From an uncultured Solobacterium sp. (GTDB taxonomy: Bacteria > Bacillota_I > Bacilli_A > Erysipelotrichales > Erysipelotrichaceae), in NCBI GenBank assembly GCA_905235315.1, contig CAJOLG010000121.1:1-5629 (forward strand): a stretch of DNA of 5,629 bases. Reading direction: 5' to 3'. The translations under genes and the position numbers were made by a program. Below, in pieces: positions 1 to 5,629 of the stretch (positions are counted from its first letter, which is position 1; every line of letters starts with the position of its first letter). The notes beneath the pieces are model-generated. The model ran no database searches. It was not told where the DNA came from and saw only the letters and a program-made list of their open reading frames with translations.

Positions 1-244
1 ATCCAGGAATCTTGGAAGAAGGAATCTCAATTGTTTCCTTCGTCTGAGGATTGATTCCGGTACGCGCTGCGCGCGTCTTTACTTCGAATTTGCCAAACCC
101 GGCAATGTCGACTTTCGCACCGCCTTTCAGCGACTCCGCGATTGTATCGAAGACGAGATCAACGATTTCTGCTGATTCTTTCTTTGTAAGGTTGTGCTTT
201 TCCGCAACTGTTTCTGCGATAACTTTTTTATTTACTGATTCCAT
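1..244 (-). CDS. hup: HU-family DNA-binding protein (3' end beyond window)
   Basis: HU-type histone-like protein; such proteins form dimers that bend and wrap DNA and help compact the nucleoid. The first 81 residues are visible; the usual length is about 90-95, so only the last dozen or so are missing at the window edge. Visible hallmarks are the N-terminal helical part (NKKVIAETVAEKHNLTKKES), the core strand motif GFGKFEV (residues 49-55), and the start of the DNA-clamping arm, with RTGINPQTKE (61-70) including the conserved intercalating proline P66, then IEIPSSKIPG. The ATG at 244 is chosen because an AGGAG sits 7 bases upstream; it gives about three extra residues before the usual NKK start. 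The gene follows the nrnA-like gene after 78 bases and has its own promoter. The family assignment is very secure. Whether it is HU proper or a close paralogue cannot be told from one copy. Confidence 0.96.
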   Translation of the reverse strand, partial: MESVNKKVIAETVAEKHNLTKKESAEIVDLVFDTIAESLKGGAKVDIAGFGKFEVKTRAARTGINPQTKETIEIPSSKIPG

Positions 245-251
245 AGTTTAT

Positions 252-256
252 CTCCT
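252..256 (-). promoter_or_regulatory. Ribosome binding site of hup
   Basis: The minus strand reads AAAGGAGATAAACT before the ATG at 244. The AGGAG core has 7 bases of spacing, which is close to ideal and fixes the hup start. Confidence 0.85.
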
Positions 257-272
257 TTTCTACGTGAGACCT

Positions 273-300
273 ATATTATCACGAACATTCTACATTTCAA
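273..300 (-). promoter_or_regulatory. Extended -10 promoter of hup
   Basis: On the minus strand, TTGAAA (300-295, -35-like) is followed after 16 bases by TAATAT (278-273, -10-like). A TG one base upstream of the -10 gives the extended -10 pattern TGATAATAT. This is a vegetative sigma-A type promoter. Transcription would start near 266, leaving a leader of roughly 20 bases that carries the ribosome binding site. It fits an abundant protein that needs its own strong promoter downstream of a long operon. The motifs are seen; activity is inferred. Confidence 0.7.
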
Positions 301-318
301 TACTTGACATCGTTAAAT

Positions 319-336
319 GAATTCAGTTTGGAATTC
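319..336. repeat. Short inverted repeat of two GAATTC hexamers at the nrnA end
   Basis: Two copies of GAATTC (319-324 and 331-336) are separated by 6 bases and span the nrnA stop codon. Because each hexamer is its own reverse complement, RNA could form a 6-base-pair stem with a 6-base loop. The stem is AT-rich and no U-run follows, so it is not a convincing terminator. It may be chance. Confidence 0.4.
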
Positions 337-1276
337 TGGTATGAAGTCGTTCCAGAAGATCAAAGACCTCTTTGGAGCTGAGACCGCGTACGCCGCATGC
401 ATTTGCATGGCCGCCGCCGTGAAATTTTTCTGCAATATCATTGATTGCCACATTCTTGGAACGCAGGCTTCCTTCAAAAGTTGCAGGATCAGATCCAGGC
501 ATCTCACAGAGCAGAGCGTAAATCTCAACCTCCCGGATATTCCCATATACATCAATGAAGTTTTTCGCTTCAGAAACAGTCAGGTTCCAATCCTGAAGCT
601 CATCCGCAGAAATAATGCGATATGCCATTCTTCCGTCAGGAGACGTAATGACGGTATCTCTCAGCATGGCATCAAACCGGAATTCACGCATGGAAATTTC
701 AAACAGCTCCCGGTTAAGATCCGGTACCCGTACACTGTACTGAGACAGCCAGCCGGCAATCGAAAGTGTATGTTCCCGCGTATTTGTTGTTTTGAACCCC
801 AGGGTATCCGTAAGGATGCCGCGATAAAGATATTCCGCGGTTTTCTGAGAAACAGCCTGTTCTTCACACTGCTTGAAAAACTCCGCAAGAATTTCACAGG
901 TAGCGGCGCTTCGTTCAAATACAAACTGCATCTTTCCATACGGGCTGCGGTTCGGATGATGATCGATCTTGATGATCTTTTTTGCGGATTCAAATCGCTC
1001 GTCATCGATTCGTTCTTCATTTGCGGTATCCAGAACAATCGCAAGGCTGGTACGAATGATTTCCCTGCTGCAGGAATCACTTTCCGGCCAGCAGTTTCCT
1101 TGCTGGCAGTATTCATTTCCGAGCGCATAAACGTGCTTTTCGGGCCAGTTATCAAGAATCCAGTTCTTGAGACCGAACTGGCTCCCTACCGCATCACAGT
1201 CGGGATGGATGTGCCGGAATACCGTAATCGTATCCGCAGATCGGATCTCATCAAGAAGACCGTCGAAGGACCACAT
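323..1276 (-). CDS. nrnA: DHH/DHHA1 phosphoesterase, NrnA-like (oligoribonuclease / pAp phosphatase)
   Basis: Predicted cytoplasmic, metal-dependent (usually Mn) phosphoesterase of 317 residues; B. subtilis NrnA has 313. Family members degrade 2-5-mer RNAs, the last step of RNA decay, and many also dephosphorylate 3',5'-pAp. The DHH domain motifs appear in order: HPDCDAVGS (24-32, with metal ligands H24, D26, D28), VLDTAN (81-86, D83), IDHHPN (104-109, the DHH signature) and GILTDTLGF (153-161, D157). The C-terminal DHHA1 domain ends with the substrate-binding loop FHGGGHANACG (285-295). All key residues are present. The ATG at 1276 is preferred: it has a GGGG 8 bases upstream and lies 2 bases after the ackA stop. 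A TTG two codons earlier (1282) would overlap that stop but leaves only 2 bases to the GGGG. The other possibility is a DHH enzyme specialised for linear dinucleotides such as pGpG or pApA; sequence alone does not separate these activities. Confidence 0.9.
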   Translation of the reverse strand: MWSFDGLLDEIRSADTITVFRHIHPDCDAVGSQFGLKNWILDNWPEKHVYALGNEYCQQGNCWPESDSCSREIIRTSLAIVLDTANEERIDDERFESAKKIIKIDHHPNRSPYGKMQFVFERSAATCEILAEFFKQCEEQAVSQKTAEYLYRGILTDTLGFKTTNTREHTLSIAGWLSQYSVRVPDLNRELFEISMREFRFDAMLRDTVITSPDGRMAYRIISADELQDWNLTVSEAKNFIDVYGNIREVEIYALLCEMPGSDPATFEGSLRSKNVAINDIAEKFHGGGHANACGVRGLSSKEVFDLLERLHTRIPN

Positions 1277-1278
1277 GA

Positions 1279-2475
1279 TCAAAGCCCCAGAAGACGGACA
1301 GTATCACGCGCTATCACGAGTTCCTCATTGGTCGGGACAACATATACCGCAACTTTACTGTCCGGTTTGGAAATGAGGCATTCTTTTCCTCGGATGGCAG
1401 CGTTGAGATCATAGTCAATGGAAAGGCCCATTGCTTCTTCCAGTCCTTTGAGAATCCGCTCACGGCAGACAGAATCATTCTCGCCGAGACCTGCTGTAAA
1501 TACCAATGCATCAACATGTCCCAGTTCCGCATAATAGCCGCCTACCTGGTTTACAACCCGGTTTGTATAAAGCTCGGTTGTAAGAATTGCCCGTTCATCG
1601 CCTTTATCTACCGCAGCCTGAATATCACGTGCATCACTGGATATACCGGAAACTCCCAGCATACCGCTGCGCTTGTTCAGGAATGTATCCATTTCGTCCG
1701 GCGTGCACTCCAGCTTTTTCATCATATAAAAGACAACGGTCGGATCGATATCGCCGCAGCGTGTGCCCATCATAATGCCGCCAAGAGGTGTAAGGCCCAT
1801 CGAAGTGTTGATTACCTTGCCGCCTTTGATTGCGGTGATGCTGGCACCGTTTCCGAGATGGCATGTGATCATATTCAGATCGTTGACATCTTTGCCCATC
1901 AGTTCTGCAGTGCGGCGGTTAACATACCAGTGGCTGGTTCCGTGCGCGCCGTATCTGCGGATATGATACTGTGTATACCAGTCATACGGTACCGGGAAAA
2001 GATAGCTTTCCGGTCCCATTGTCTGATGGAATGCAGTATCAAACACAAATACATGACCGATATCAGGGAGCGCTTTGCAGAAGGCCTCATAGCACACGAG
2101 ATGTGCCGGGTTGTGCAGCGGAGCGAGTTCAGCAAGCTCACGGACACGTTCAACAACTGTTTCATCCGCAACCACAGACTGGTCATAATAGGAACCGCCC
2201 TGAACGATGCGGTGACCCGCACCCTGAATCTCATCGAGCGAGCTGACAATGTTATACTCCAGCAGGCTGTCCAGCAGCATCTTAACAGCAGTTTTATGGT
2301 CGGGAATCGGGACATCCTTGACCTTTTTCTCACCGTCTACCTTGATGGTAAATACACCCATGTCCTGTCCGATACGCTCAGCCTGGCCGCTTGTAAGGAC
2401 GGTTTCGGACGGCATGTCAAACAGCTGAAATTTCAAAGATGATGATCCTGAATTTACTGAAATAACTTTACTCAT
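1279..2475 (-). CDS. ackA: Acetate kinase
   Basis: Cytoplasmic ASKHA-fold kinase that interconverts acetyl phosphate + ADP and acetate + ATP. In fermenters it gives substrate-level ATP, normally together with phosphotransacetylase (Pta). It is full length at 398 residues (family about 395-405). Visible motifs are NSGSSSLKF (8-16, first phosphate-binding loop), GHRIVQGG (87-94, with R89), FDTAFHQTM (145-153, catalytic-type D146), YGAHGTSH (175-182, H178), HLGNGAS (206-212), GLTPLGG (227-233), MGTRCGDIDP (236-245, R239), FTAGLGEND (326-334) and TNEE near the C terminus (382-385). These match the residues known from Methanosarcina acetate kinase, offset by about two. The start ATG has GGAGG 5 bases upstream. 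The first 8 bases overlap the end of ylxM, and the gene ends 2 bases before the nrnA ATG. No pta is in the window. The related butyrate and propionate kinases are less likely given the full set of acetate kinase motifs. Confidence 0.97.
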   Translation of the reverse strand: MSKVISVNSGSSSLKFQLFDMPSETVLTSGQAERIGQDMGVFTIKVDGEKKVKDVPIPDHKTAVKMLLDSLLEYNIVSSLDEIQGAGHRIVQGGSYYDQSVVADETVVERVRELAELAPLHNPAHLVCYEAFCKALPDIGHVFVFDTAFHQTMGPESYLFPVPYDWYTQYHIRRYGAHGTSHWYVNRRTAELMGKDVNDLNMITCHLGNGASITAIKGGKVINTSMGLTPLGGIMMGTRCGDIDPTVVFYMMKKLECTPDEMDTFLNKRSGMLGVSGISSDARDIQAAVDKGDERAILTTELYTNRVVNQVGGYYAELGHVDALVFTAGLGENDSVCRERILKGLEEAMGLSIDYDLNAAIRGKECLISKPDSKVAVYVVPTNEELVIARDTVRLLGL

Positions 2476-2794
2476 ATTCTCCTCCGATCAGTTCTGTTTC
2501 AATCAGTTTATCAACATATTCCCTGCATGCGCTGTTTTTCTTCATGCGGTTATATATATCCGTTCTGAGATGATGCGCCTGGACACATTTCAATACAGAT
2601 TCATAATGTTCAAGCTCGGCAATGCACTTTCGTATGGTATCGGAAACTGCCGCTTTGGAGATGGATTCCAGTTCCGCTGTCTCCGTAAGCGAAAGATCTT
2701 CTCTGAAGTAATACCGGCACAGTTTCTGCTGCCGCGGAGTAAGAAGGCCTCCGTAATAGTCCAGCAGTTCATTTACACGAATCTTATCCGACAT
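2468..2794 (-). CDS. ylxM: YlxM family SRP-associated helix-turn-helix protein
   Basis: Small (108 residues) UPF0122/YlxM protein with a sigma-70 region 4-like helix-turn-helix. Visible are the family start NELLDYYGGLLTPRQQ (8-23), which resembles the usual 'LLTPKQ' segment, and then the helix-turn-helix around residues 33-62 (LSLTETAELESISKAAVSDT followed by a recognition helix). YlxM is typically encoded next to ftsY and/or ffh, and streptococcal YlxM has been reported to associate with SRP components; a role in SRP function is therefore inferred from family and place. The ATG at 2794 lies inside the end of ftsY (11-base overlap). Possible Shine-Dalgarno cores lie 2 bases (AGGA) and 11 bases (GAGGA) upstream, neither ideal, so translation probably depends on coupling to ftsY. 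A TTG at 2842 would add 16 residues unlike the family and is not used here. The C-terminal tail past about residue 85 is not recognised. Confidence 0.88.
   Translation of the reverse strand: MSDKIRVNELLDYYGGLLTPRQQKLCRYYFREDLSLTETAELESISKAAVSDTIRKCIAELEHYESVLKCVQAHHLRTDIYNRMKKNSACREYVDKLIETELIGGEYE
2479..2485 (-). promoter_or_regulatory. Strong ribosome binding site of ackA inside the ylxM end
   Basis: GGAGGAG on the minus strand ends 3 bases before the ackA ATG (GGAGG core spacing 5). It is made of the codons for the Gly-Gly-Glu near the YlxM C terminus, so the ackA initiation signal is embedded in the upstream gene. It suggests efficient ackA translation. Confidence 0.85.
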
Positions 2795-3758
2795 GTTCCT
2801 GAAGATCCTCAGAAATGCTGTAAAGATAGGAGTCAAGATCAAACGGGCGAAGATCTTCCGGCTGTTCCCCGAGGCCGATGAAATATACCGGGAGATGAAG
2901 CTTGTGCTTTATGGCAATTACAATGCCTCCTTTGGCGGTACCGTCCATCTTTGTCAGAATGATTCCTGTAAGATCGGTTGCCTGGTCAAATATTTCCGCC
3001 TGGGAGAGACCGTTCTGGCCGGTTGTCGCATCCAGTACAAGCCAGGTATTATGCGGTGCGCCTTCAATTTCGCGGCCCGCAACACGGTTCATTTTGGACA
3101 GCTCGTTCATAAGCCCCTGCTTGTTCTGAAGACGCCCTGCGGTATCACACAGAAGAATATCGATCCCGTTCTCTTTCGCAAACCGGCATGCGTCAACGAT
3201 GACAGCGCTCGGGTCACCGTTTTCCCTGCCTTTGATCACCGGCACATCGAGCCGTGCGCCCCATTCTGCGAGCTGATCGATCGCGCCGGCACGGAACGTA
3301 TCCGCTGCCGCAAATGCGACCTTCTTCCCCTGCTTCTGATACATCGCCGCAAGCTTCGCACAGGTGGTTGTCTTGCCGGACCCGTTTACGCCTTCGAGGA
3401 AGATAACCGTCGGCCCGTTTTCGTTATAGACGATTGGGGTATCCGGTACTTCGTTATAGATTTCCTGCATCGTCTGAATCAGGAAGTTCATCGCCCAGTG
3501 AAATGTGACATTCACATAAAGCTTGCTGGTGGCAAGAAGCTTTTCACAGATCATATCCGCAAGCTCAATACCGACATCAGCTTCCAGAAGAACAATCGTA
3601 AGCTGTTCCAGAAACTCATCGTTAATGCCTTTGTATTTGAGCTTCATTTCGTTCAGTGCCCCGCCGAGACTGTCTTTTGACTTCTTGAAGCCGGAAAGAT
3701 AGATGGCGCGGTCATCTTTGCGGGAGAACGTTTCTTTCAGAGAATCAAGAAAACTCAT
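2784..3758 (-). CDS. ftsY: Signal recognition particle receptor FtsY
   Basis: SRP receptor GTPase. It docks the Ffh/4.5S RNA-ribosome complex at the membrane and hands nascent membrane proteins to SecYEG. At 324 residues it is a minimal FtsY: an NG domain without the long acidic A domain of E. coli, as is common in Bacillota. The helical N domain (about 1-110) contains LLEADVGIELADMI (57-70). The G domain shows GVNGSGKTT (P-loop, 123-131), DTFRAGA (153-159), DTAGR (205-209), TKMDGTAKGG (269-278) and GLGEQPEDLRPFD (295-307). The short N-terminal stretch FLDSLKETFSRK may be the lipid-contact helix. About 10 residues (315-324) follow the usual end after the final helix. GGGAGG lies 6 bases before the ATG. 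The start overlaps the smc stop by 4 bases (ATGA), and the end overlaps ylxM by 11. Ffh itself, the usual partner in this cluster, is not in the window. The call is very secure. Confidence 0.97.
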   Translation of the reverse strand: MSFLDSLKETFSRKDDRAIYLSGFKKSKDSLGGALNEMKLKYKGINDEFLEQLTIVLLEADVGIELADMICEKLLATSKLYVNVTFHWAMNFLIQTMQEIYNEVPDTPIVYNENGPTVIFLEGVNGSGKTTTCAKLAAMYQKQGKKVAFAAADTFRAGAIDQLAEWGARLDVPVIKGRENGDPSAVIVDACRFAKENGIDILLCDTAGRLQNKQGLMNELSKMNRVAGREIEGAPHNTWLVLDATTGQNGLSQAEIFDQATDLTGIILTKMDGTAKGGIVIAIKHKLHLPVYFIGLGEQPEDLRPFDLDSYLYSISEDLQEHVG

Positions 3759-5629
3759 GCGTTGCCTCCCGGTTCGCCGGAATCAGCCATATTGATCGCA
3801 TCACGAAGCTCCACTTTCAGCATCTGGGAAACACCCTGATTCTGCATGGTAACACCATAAAGTACATCGGTGTTCTCCATCGTTCCCGGACGGTGCGTTA
3901 CTACGATGAACTGCGTCCGTTCCGTGTAGTTGTGCAGGTATTGCGCAAACCGCTCAACGTTGCTCTGGTCAAGTGCCGCTTCCACCTCATCAAGGATGAC
4001 CAGCGGTACCGGCTTGACCTTCAGAATCGCAAACAGAACACAAAGTGCGATCAGCGATTTTTCTCCGCCGGAGAACAGCATATTGTTCTGAACCGCCTTG
4101 CCCGGGGGCTGGGCATCAATATCAATACCTGTATTCAGGATATCGCTCGGGTCTTCAAGGATCAGACGGGCTTTGCCGCCTCCGTACAGACTGCGGAAGA
4201 TATTATTAAATTCCACATTGATCTGATCGAACATTGTTTTGAACTGTGTAACCATGACACGGTCCATATCTTCGATCGCAGCGAGAATCTTGTCCCGGCT
4301 TGCGGTGAGTTCTTCAATCTGCTTTTTGAGGAATTCATACCGTTCGTTGACTTCTTCATACTGCTCGGGAGCTTCCATATTGATATTGCCGAGCCGCTCG
4401 ATTTCAGCACGCAGCTGAAGCACTTCTTCCCGTGCATTTTCAACGACGGTATCCGTCACTTTCGTTTTGGCAAACTCAAAGGTCAGCTGGTATTCGGAAG
4501 CCAGACGCTGCAGGTTATTCTCAATCTTTGTCTCAAGCCTGCTCTGGTCAATTTTGATCGCATTAATCGCCGCAACCGCCCGTTCCTGGTCTTTCCGAAG
4601 CTGACGGATCTGCTGTTCTTTGCGGTCGGTTTCGCTTGTAATGACAAGCCGCTGCTCGCGTTTTGCCTTGATATCGGACGTGATCCGGTCACGGTCGGAA
4701 TACGCCTTGTTCAGGCGAACAACCGTATCGTCGATCTCTTTGGTATCAAGTGCCTCCGAAAGTTCATCCGGCGCAAGAAGAACCAGATCATTTTTAAGTT
4801 TTTCGTACTTGGCAAGCTTCGCATCCACGACCGGTTCAAGGCTCGCTGCACTGATGCGGTTCTGCTGCAAACGACGGGTAATCTCATCACGCTCCGCCGC
4901 TGCTTTTTCGCTTTCCCTGCGGGCAAGTTCAACCCGTGCAGACTGCGCATCGATCGCCTGCCGTACATCCTCCGCTTCGCGGGCTGCCGTGATCGGAGTG
5001 GTATTGCGTTTGAGTTTTCCGCCGGTCATGGAGCCGCCGCGGTGAATGACTTCTCCGTCCGTCGTTACAATATTGTATCTGCGCTGTGTAAGAGCAGAAA
5101 GCTCATTGCCGGCTTCCATCGAGTCCACAACAAGAACATTGTTCAGAAGATAATCAACGACCGGTTCAAACGTCGGTTCACAGGTGACAAACTCAGATGC
5201 AGTACCGAGATATCCCTTTGTATTCGAACAGATTACAGCAGCTTCCTGGGTGATTCCGCGCCGCTGGCAGACATTCAGCGGCAGGAATGTTGCCCGGCCG
5301 CTCTGATTCTTTTTCAGAAACCGGATCGCATTGCGGGCACTTTCTTCATCTTTCGTCACAATGTTGTACATCGCTCCGCCGAGTGCTTCGGAAACCGCCT
5401 GCTCATATCCTTTTTCCGCATGGATTTCCTGTCCGATCACACCGAGAATTCCCTGAAGCGCATTGCGGTTTTCCATGATTGCACGCGTTCCGGCAGACCG
5501 GTTGTTCGAGAACGGGTCACGGAGTACGTTTTCAAGATAAGCCTGCTGATTCTGAAGGCTTCTCAGTACGCCCTGCGCCTGTTCATATTCGCTGGAAAGA
5601 TCAAATACCTGCTGCGCGATCTGGCGCAG
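3755..5629 (-). CDS. smc: Chromosome segregation protein Smc, C-terminal half (5' end beyond window)
   Basis: Bacterial condensin ATPase. As a dimer with ScpA and ScpB it loads near the origin and extrudes or aligns DNA to organise and separate sister chromosomes. The frame stays open to the right edge, so 624 residues are visible of about 1,180 expected; the ATG at 5476 is internal. Numbering from the edge, the order is: end of the first coiled-coil arm (1-40); hinge domain (about 50-205) with RATFLPLNV (112-120) and the conserved GGSMTGG (198-204); returning coiled coil rich in E, K, R and Q (about 210-460), with LGNINMEAPEQYEEVNERYE near its head end; and the C-terminal ATPase head. The head holds LFSGGEKS (518-525, ABC signature), PLVILDEVEAALD (542-554, Walker B with D547 and catalytic E548, and the D-loop) and VVTHRP (576-581, H-loop H579). 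Walker A is on the missing N-terminal part. The tail EPGGNA carries the ftsY ribosome binding site. smc-ftsY adjacency is common in Bacillota. Confidence 0.97.
   Translation of the reverse strand: MRQIAQQVFDLSSEYEQAQGVLRSLQNQQAYLENVLRDPFSNNRSAGTRAIMENRNALQGILGVIGQEIHAEKGYEQAVSEALGGAMYNIVTKDEESARNAIRFLKKNQSGRATFLPLNVCQRRGITQEAAVICSNTKGYLGTASEFVTCEPTFEPVVDYLLNNVLVVDSMEAGNELSALTQRRYNIVTTDGEVIHRGGSMTGGKLKRNTTPITAAREAEDVRQAIDAQSARVELARRESEKAAAERDEITRRLQQNRISAASLEPVVDAKLAKYEKLKNDLVLLAPDELSEALDTKEIDDTVVRLNKAYSDRDRITSDIKAKREQRLVITSETDRKEQQIRQLRKDQERAVAAINAIKIDQSRLETKIENNLQRLASEYQLTFEFAKTKVTDTVVENAREEVLQLRAEIERLGNINMEAPEQYEEVNERYEFLKKQIEELTASRDKILAAIEDMDRVMVTQFKTMFDQINVEFNNIFRSLYGGGKARLILEDPSDILNTGIDIDAQPPGKAVQNNMLFSGGEKSLIALCVLFAILKVKPVPLVILDEVEAALDQSNVERFAQYLHNYTERTQFIVVTHRPGTMENTDVLYGVTMQNQGVSQMLKVELRDAINMADSGEPGGNA
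3765..3770 (-). promoter_or_regulatory. Ribosome binding site of ftsY inside the smc end
   Basis: GGGAGG with 6 bases of spacing to the ftsY ATG at 3758. It is formed by the Pro-Gly-Gly codons of the Smc C terminus, so ribosomes finishing smc can restart on ftsY at the ATGA overlap. Confidence 0.8.

Noticed and set aside
62..76. Perfect 6-base-pair GC hairpin (ACGCGC, 3-base loop, GCGCGT)
   Set aside because: It lies inside hup and encodes the conserved Thr-Arg-Ala-Ala-Arg of the arm. There is no U-run, so it is most simply coding sequence.
280..292. GAATGTTCG in the hup promoter as a LexA (SOS) box
   Set aside because: Only one half-site (GTTCG) matches; the partner CGAAC at 4-base spacing is missing.
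304..332. TTGACA on the plus strand as a possible rightward -35 promoter element
   Set aside because: The hexamer is perfect, but nothing resembling a -10 box lies 16-18 bases downstream, and no plus-strand gene follows.
392..413. Near-palindrome around GCATGCATTTGCATGGC
   Set aside because: It encodes the conserved GGHANACG loop of the DHHA1 domain; the symmetry follows from repeated GCA/GCC-type codons.
2548..2560. TATATATA inside ylxM as an internal -10 for ackA
   Set aside because: No acceptable -35 box lies 16-18 bases upstream on the minus strand. The AT run is ordinary coding sequence (ATA/TAT codons).
5474..5476. ATG at 5476 as the start of a separate, shorter Smc-like gene
   Set aside because: The frame is open to the window edge and the upstream 51 codons read as Smc coiled coil joined to the hinge, so this Met is internal.

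Overview
This is a compact, all-minus-strand stretch of a bacterial chromosome. It carries housekeeping genes of a low-to-mid-GC Gram-positive (Bacillota). The gene content and the smc-ftsY-ylxM order are classic for this phylum. Placement in or near the Erysipelotrichia is a guess from the general look of the proteins and is not proven here. No mobile element, CRISPR array, tRNA, rRNA or phage-like gene is visible.

In the direction of transcription (high to low coordinates) the layout is: smc, C-terminal half, entering from the right edge (5629-3755); ftsY (3758-2784); ylxM (2794-2468); ackA (2475-1279); nrnA-type DHH phosphoesterase (1276-323); a 78-base intergenic region with a good promoter (322-245); and an HU-family gene that runs off the left edge (244-1). 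The first five genes abut or overlap by 4, 11 and 8 bases, then by a 2-base gap. This looks like one translationally coupled transcription unit. hup has its own promoter and ribosome binding site.

The functions fall into groups. Smc (condensin) and HU organise the nucleoid. FtsY (SRP receptor) and YlxM (SRP-associated helix-turn-helix protein) serve co-translational membrane targeting. AckA makes ATP and acetate from acetyl phosphate. The DHH enzyme finishes RNA decay and/or removes pAp. The somewhat unusual point is that ackA and nrnA directly follow ylxM, where ffh is common in other Bacillota.

I saw no previously undescribed system. The most useful second-look items are the ackA-nrnA placement, the overlapping junctions whose Shine-Dalgarno sequences are written in the last codons of the upstream genes, the extended -10 promoter of hup, and long antisense open frames that can be explained by codon choice. 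No stretch over 300 bases lacks a gene.
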